Assembly: GCA_905331475.1 (NCBI GenBank)
Contig: CAJNYU010003038.1
Span: 132,720-196,719, forward strand
Direction: 5' to 3'
DNA length: 64,000 nt
From: Rotaria socialis
Taxonomy: Eukaryota; Rotifera; Eurotatoria; Philodinida; Philodinidae
Positions 58,890 through 64,000 of the stretch are shown piece by piece. Position numbers and translations under genes: made by a program. Numbering within the stretch: the stretch's first letter is position 1; every line of letters begins with the position of its first letter. The notes under the pieces were generated by a model. That model worked only from the letters and a program-made list of their open reading frames with translations. It was not told where the DNA came from and made no database searches.

Positions 58890-60179
58890 ATTTGTTTTTT
58901 TTCTGTCAGATAGATTATTAATATTTTTTTCCTGCTTTTGTTCTCACTCAATTTCTTGTGTCTTATATTGTCTATTTGTTGTGTTAAACCATAAATAGGG
59001 GAAAAAATTTATTTGGTTATTAATAAATATGAAACTCACTGTTTTCATTTGTGAAAAATCAATATTTTTAAGCCAATTATGAAATCGATGCGATTTAGAC
59101 GATGTTTTCTAGTCAGCAAGTTGTATTCACTTTTGATAGCTAAGATTTGTTTTTAGATAATTTTCTATGAAAACAAAACTTGAAATACTTTCTTGAGGTT
59201 CAGAACGGGCAACTTTTTTTGTAAGTTTGTTTTTTGCAACTTTATCGTATTTGCATAACTCTTTAATGATGTCAATAGTTTATGTATTAGACATGTTTGT
59301 CTACGAATCGTTAAGATTACTCTAAAACAATCATGTTAACTATTCTCTGCTGTGTTTATAGATACTATTTTTGCGTAAAATATCATGACTATTACAAAAT
59401 AGATATTTCCTCGATTTTTCGGTTCATTGACGAAGTACTCCGATGAAGTACATTGAGTTCTTTTATGAACCTATTAACACTTGCACATTTTTCCTTGACC
59501 GTTAAGTTGTAAATATCGCTAGTCAACATATTACATCAACGTTCAGATAGAAAAATTATCGGAGATACGACTAATTATATTGCTACTATTCGGACGAGTC
59601 AGTCTTCAAGGATTTGTAAGTCATTGGATTTTTGTTTTCTACTTGTAAACTGAATTTTCGTATATTTTGTAACATGAAGAAAATTAACATTCTAGTATTC
59701 CCCGTTATTCATATAATTACTCAGATAATTGTAATTTTGTGAATAATGGTTATATTGAACTATTTTTCCTATAATACGGGTTTTTTTTTGAAAAGGACTT
59801 AATGGATTTTCTGTTTATTTTTTAAATTTTATCAAAATCTTAAGAAATGGCAATTTCTTCTTCTTTCAGTATTGATATTGAAATTACCTTGAATTACACT
59901 ATGGAAAAGCGTTTGCAATCAATTTTAATGACTCTGACATTTAGCGGCTGTTACTTAACAGAAGTAAGACATAGATCGTTTGTATTATTACTCCAATGAA
60001 CATTACAGAATAGTAATCGTCTTGTAATTCATGGATACCGCAAGAGAAGAAAAAAGAAAAGGAGGAAGAAAAAATCCAAGAAAATTCGTGTACTGGAAGC
60101 GATATGTCAATCAAATGTATATTTACTAAACATAGTGACAGCTGCCAATTTTTGTTGTAATACAAATAATCACGTTCAT
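58890..60179. other. Non-coding region between PASK and the small TM gene
   Basis: No conserved coding sequence seen. A (GA)n run lies upstream at 58437-58452 inside the last PASK intron. Confidence 0.4.
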
Positions 60180-60543
60180 ATGTTGGAGTATCGATGGGTT
60201 ATTTGTATTTTAACAGTGAATTCTTGTTTATATTTAGCTGTTCATTCAGAAGGTAAATTTAAGAATGCATAGCCGATGTCATTTTGTTTATTGCTTAAAA
60301 AAAATCATTTTCATTGAAGATACTACCAATTCAACAAATGAGAGAAATGTTATTTCATCGAAAAATGGATTAGCAGTATGGACAAATAAACAATTCATTA
60401 TATGTATTGTTAGTGTTACACTAGGCACTTTCTTATTTTTCGTGACATTCATTGTACCAGCTATCATTATAATACGTCGAGCACGGCGAGATAAAAATCG
60501 AATAGACCTAAGAGAATTAAGACGTATGAGTGATTTTATGTAA
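60180..60543 (+). CDS. Small type I membrane protein (signal peptide plus one TM)
   Basis: Two exons, 60180-60252 and 60320-60543; 297 nt, 98 aa, in frame. The N-terminus MLEYRWVICILTVNSCLYLA plus VHSEG reads as a signal peptide. A short ectodomain with NST (a glycosylation sequon) follows, then the membrane segment FIICIVSVTLGTFLFFVTFI plus VPAIIII, and a basic tail RRARRDKNRIDLRELRRM that fits cytosolic orientation. No family recognised. The splice signals (G|GTAAAT and TTCATTGAAG) are reasonable but were not tested by transcript data. Same strand as the S28 peptidase 1 kb downstream. Confidence 0.55.
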
Positions 60544-61569
60544 TCTATTTCGATGATTTTTATTTAATAAAAATTAACAATGTTCTAATCTTATTTGTTT
60601 TACTTCTTTTAATGGAATCGAAAAATATTTAAAAATCGAGTTTGAATTTTTATTAATGAGATCAAAAAAAGTACACGATGCGAACGATCTAATTTTCTTA
60701 TATTTTATGATAGAACAAGTTATCTTCATTTGCTGACTTTTTTGTAGTTCGAATTATTTCATAATAGCGAAAGCAACAAGATTATTAAGATACTAGATCA
60801 ACCATAGAGAATGAAATTCTCAATGTTTTAAGCGTTTTTCTTCAAACATAATATTTGTTGAGAGCCAATGAAATTAGTAGATTCAGAATCAACCACATTC
60901 TAATTTTTTTAAGTCTCTTTGCATTGAACTTTGTTTTAATAGAACAAGAGGCCATTATTTCTTATACATAAAATAGATATTGTCACAATTCCTTTGACAC
61001 TTTGTATACATGATAATCGTTAACCGTCTCGTACGTTTAATATATCGTGGAAGAGAGTTTTTTCTTTAAAGAATAAATTATTCTGATACGTCTTCGAGAT
61101 ATTGACGATGATGGATGTATATTTACACAAATTTCCAAATGAATTCTATGTATTTGTGATTAATGGAAAAAAAAATTATGTTTGTTTGTGTAATTAAAAG
61201 AAATACCGAGAGGTCCACTCTGAAAAGCCGAACGCAAGATTCTCGACAAAATGAGAACGTTTGAAATTGACGAACTGTGAATATATTCATTTCAATCGAG
61301 TCGAAAAAGAGAAATTTTACTGTACAAAGAGCTATTCAATTATTTCAAAAGTCTATTGAGAGAAACTATTCTTTAGAATCTATCCGCTAGTTTAACGAAA
61401 CAAAATTCCGCATTGTTATATTTATTTTGCACCTTTTCTTACGCCATGAAACATCTGTTATCATGTTTAACAATATCTAAGCATTGTCATTGTTATAAAA
61501 TCTACAAGAGAATATCAACTCTATTTTAGATAAGATCATTTTACTTGCGCTCGTTTCAACTTGTCCAAC
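60544..61569. other. Intergenic region before the S28 peptidase
   Basis: AATAAA at about 60566 could end the small TM gene. An acceptor-like TCTATTTTAG ends 40 nt before the peptidase ATG. Nothing else recognised. Confidence 0.4.
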
Positions 61570-63481
61570 ATGCATAAAATGCAATTGTACGTCATTGGAT
61601 TAATTCTGTTACCATTATTAATTGATGGTCTTGCAATTTTTCATCGTGGTCGGCCTCGCGGTGGTATGGCTGGATCGCCAAGACGAACTTTGAGATCGTT
61701 CTACAATCGAGTAAAAGCACCCATTGATGAATTGTGGTATACGCAACAACTTGATCATTTTAATCCAACAGATATACGAACATGGGAACAACGATATTAC
61801 GTTAATGATCTTTATTGGAAAAAGAATGGTCCTGTTTTTATTCAAATCGGTGGTGAAGGTCCAGCTGATCCGATATGGATGGTAGAAGGACAATGGATAA
61901 AATATGCCCAAAGACATGGCGCTATTTGCGTTATGATCGAACATCGTTTCTATGGCAAGAGTCATCCAACAGCGTAAATGATATGAATTTAAATTAATTA
62001 AATTTTATTTTGTGTTTTTCGTTTTGTAGAGATCTTAGTATAGAAAATCTAAGATATTTAAGTAGCGAACAAGCACTTGCAGATTTGGCAACGTTTCGAG
62101 AATATTTCAATAGCAAATATCAAGTATCAGAACAATCAAAATGGATCTCATTCGGTGGATCATATTCAGGTTGAAGATTTCGTCTTTTGCTTTCTTGATA
62201 AACGAAATCTATTTTTTACTTGTTTTTTAAGGTGCACTATCAGCATGGTTTCGTCTGAAATATCCTCATCTCGTTTATGGTGCCCTATCAGCTAGTAGCC
62301 CAATGACTGCATTGACTGATTTTAGTGGTGCAGTTTTGTTTTTTTTACTTTTTTATTTTTTCTTACAAATGTTTTTTTTCTGTATATTTTAGAATATTTA
62401 ATTGTCGTACGTAATTCTCTTGCAACTTATGATGAAAAATGTAATGATGCCATTAGTGACGCAACAAAAGTAATGCAAAATATGATTCAATCATCTTCGG
62501 GTCGTGCAGAATTAAAAACAGCTTTTCGGTAACTTAAATTTCTATCGCTAACCATTCAATTCTTATCTTAATAATAGTCTATGTGATTCAATTGAAACAC
62601 AAAACGATGTTGATAATTTCTTTCAAACAGTAGCTGGCAATTTTGAAGGTGTTGTTCAATACAATAAAGATAATCGAGCATTCGAAGTAACTTTATTAAT
62701 ATAAATTAAAAAATGAAGCAGAATTGAATCTGTTTTTTTCTTTCCTTCTAAATCAGGGTGCTCGTGCAACGAACATAACTATCGATGTTTTATGTAAAAC
62801 AATGCTTGATACAACTCAACCAAATATTCTTCAACGTATGGTTAATGTTAATGATATGATATTAAATGCATACGATCAACCATGTCTTGATGCTGGTTAT
62901 ATGAGCATGATCAATCAATTAACAAATATATCATGGAATGCATCAGCAGCGGAAGGCGGTCGTCAATGGACATATCAAACATGTGTTGAATTCGGCTTTT
63001 TTCAATCATCCAATGCTCCTCAACAACCATTTGGAAATAATTTTCCAGCTTCGTAAGAACTGATTTCGTTTGAAATAAATAAATTATCTATTGATTTTTA
63101 GATTTTTTATTCAACAATGTGCGGATATATTTGGACCTAACTTTGATGATAATCTTCTTGAACGAGGTATCAATTTCACGAATGCATTTTATGGTGCTGA
63201 AGGATTTTCGGGTTCGAGAGTTTTATTTGTTAATGGTGCTATTGATCCATGGCATGCATTGAGTTTTACGAAAGATCCACCAAATAATAATACTGCTATA
63301 TTTTTGTCAAGTAAGTCCTAGTACTATTTGAAAAGGGTCGTAGTTTTATATGAAAATTTCGTTTTGTTTTTTAGGTACAGCTCATTGTGCTGATATGTAT
63401 CCAGATGCAGAAACAGATCCACAAGAATTAAAACAAGCTCGTCAAACAATTAGTGATACAATTGGACAATGGCTTCAATAA
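61570..63481 (+). CDS. S28-family serine carboxypeptidase (PRSS16 / PRCP-like)
   Basis: Secreted or lysosomal Pro-Xaa-type carboxypeptidase family. Eight exons: 61570-61973, 62030-62169, 62232-62327, 62393-62528, 62578-62686, 62757-63052, 63102-63310 and 63375-63481; 1497 nt, 498 aa, in frame. Signal peptide [21 protein letters not shown]28 landmarks: [36 protein letters not shown], nucleophile serine in [28 protein letters not shown], catalytic aspartate in [12 protein letters not shown] and histidine in [10 protein letters not shown]. Cysteines in QTCVEFGFF and QQCADIFG fit family disulfides. It resembles thymus-specific PRSS16 and nematode homologues more than PRCP, which is an impression only. 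The first ATG of the frame is used. Confidence 0.92.
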
Positions 63482-64000
63482 ACTTTGTGAAGAATATTAG
63501 GATAACGAACTATCAATGAAATCTGTGTCTTTCAATTTTTGCTAATACAAGGAAATCTAATGTTTCTTTTGAAATTGATAAAAAAATCCTTTTGAATATT
63601 TCGAGAAAAACATCTGTTGTTACAAGTTAATTATAGAAACAAGGACAAACTATTGCAAGCATATTGATCACAGAAAAAAGTGAATTAAAATTCGATGATC
63701 ATAATCGATGTTACTTTAATTTGAAGGTTATATTTTTACATGGGTTGACATATTTTAGCTAAAAAATTGACTCTAACCTAGGCCTACACTGAAATTACCC
63801 CTCTGCCTATACTCGTTTGTGTTTTTAGTGATAGAAAAATGTTTCATGTTATCATATTGTATCACATCAGAAGATGGAGCATCAGTTGCGCAAATACGAA
63901 TTTAAATTTCTCATGCTCAAGGTCACTAATATTGATCTCCTTTGACTAATACGATTGTAATCAAGTAGCCATCATTATTATAGATTTCAAGTAACTTGAT
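63482..64000. other. 3' flank of the S28 peptidase
   Basis: AT-rich sequence with no gene recognised up to the window end. Confidence 0.4.

Noticed and set aside
1-64000. CRISPR arrays, bacterial operons, rRNA genes, telomeric repeats
   Set aside because: None seen; the window is typical animal nuclear DNA.

Overview
This window is nuclear DNA of an animal. It is AT-rich, its genes are split by many short GT-AG introns, and it carries metazoan genes such as the ciliary transition-zone gene MKS1, an Id-type HLH factor, an E(z)/EZH methyltransferase, PAS kinase and a ZFP36-type CCCH protein. A compact AT-rich genome with many small inverted-repeat elements and possible spliced-leader acceptor sites suggests a lophotrochozoan, with a bdelloid rotifer as my best guess. 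That is inference. No marker in the window proves the taxon.

Layout. 0-3 kb: a hAT DNA transposon with an intact five-exon transposase on the minus strand; its 5' terminus is visible near 2988 and its 3' end lies beyond the window start. 3-9 kb: mostly non-coding, with a 100-N assembly gap, a gene-end fragment split by a small mobile element, an orphan signal-peptide exon and a 550-bp foldback element. 9.1-18.9 kb: TRAP1 (minus, C-terminal domain not found), MKS1 (minus, complete), HIBCH (plus, head-to-head with MKS1) and an Id-like HLH gene (minus). 20.5-24.4 kb: PLPBP and EXOC8 on the plus strand, 93 bp apart. 24.7-29.9 kb: a cluster of nested GC-rich inverted-repeat elements. 30.1-37 kb: a RUN-FYVE (RUFY-like) gene (minus), a degenerate EF-hand gene (plus) and DNAJC11 (plus). 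37-41 kb: a gene-poor stretch. 41.3-45.2 kb: a ZFP36-like gene (plus) and an unusual four-TM protein with a KAP/CDKN3-like phosphatase domain (minus). 46.8-49.2 kb: a second cluster of inverted-repeat elements. 49.7-58.9 kb: EZH (minus) and PAS kinase (plus), head-to-head. 60.2-63.5 kb: a 98-aa signal-peptide/TM protein and an S28 serine carboxypeptidase (both plus).

Exon junctions were placed by hand from GT/AG signals. For MKS1, HIBCH, EXOC8, RUFY-like, DNAJC11, ZFP36-like, EZH, PASK, S28 peptidase, the small TM gene and the hAT transposase, the summed exon lengths are exact multiples of three and every junction keeps frame. The genes are unrelated housekeeping or regulatory genes and form no single pathway. 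TRAP1 and HIBCH are mitochondrial by family knowledge, and DNAJC11 is mitochondria-associated.

The most interesting mobile DNA is a set of small GC-rich elements that differ inside but share 5'-CCCAGG ends and apparent 2-bp target duplications. One of them interrupts a coding exon, and removing it with one 2-bp duplicate restores an open frame.
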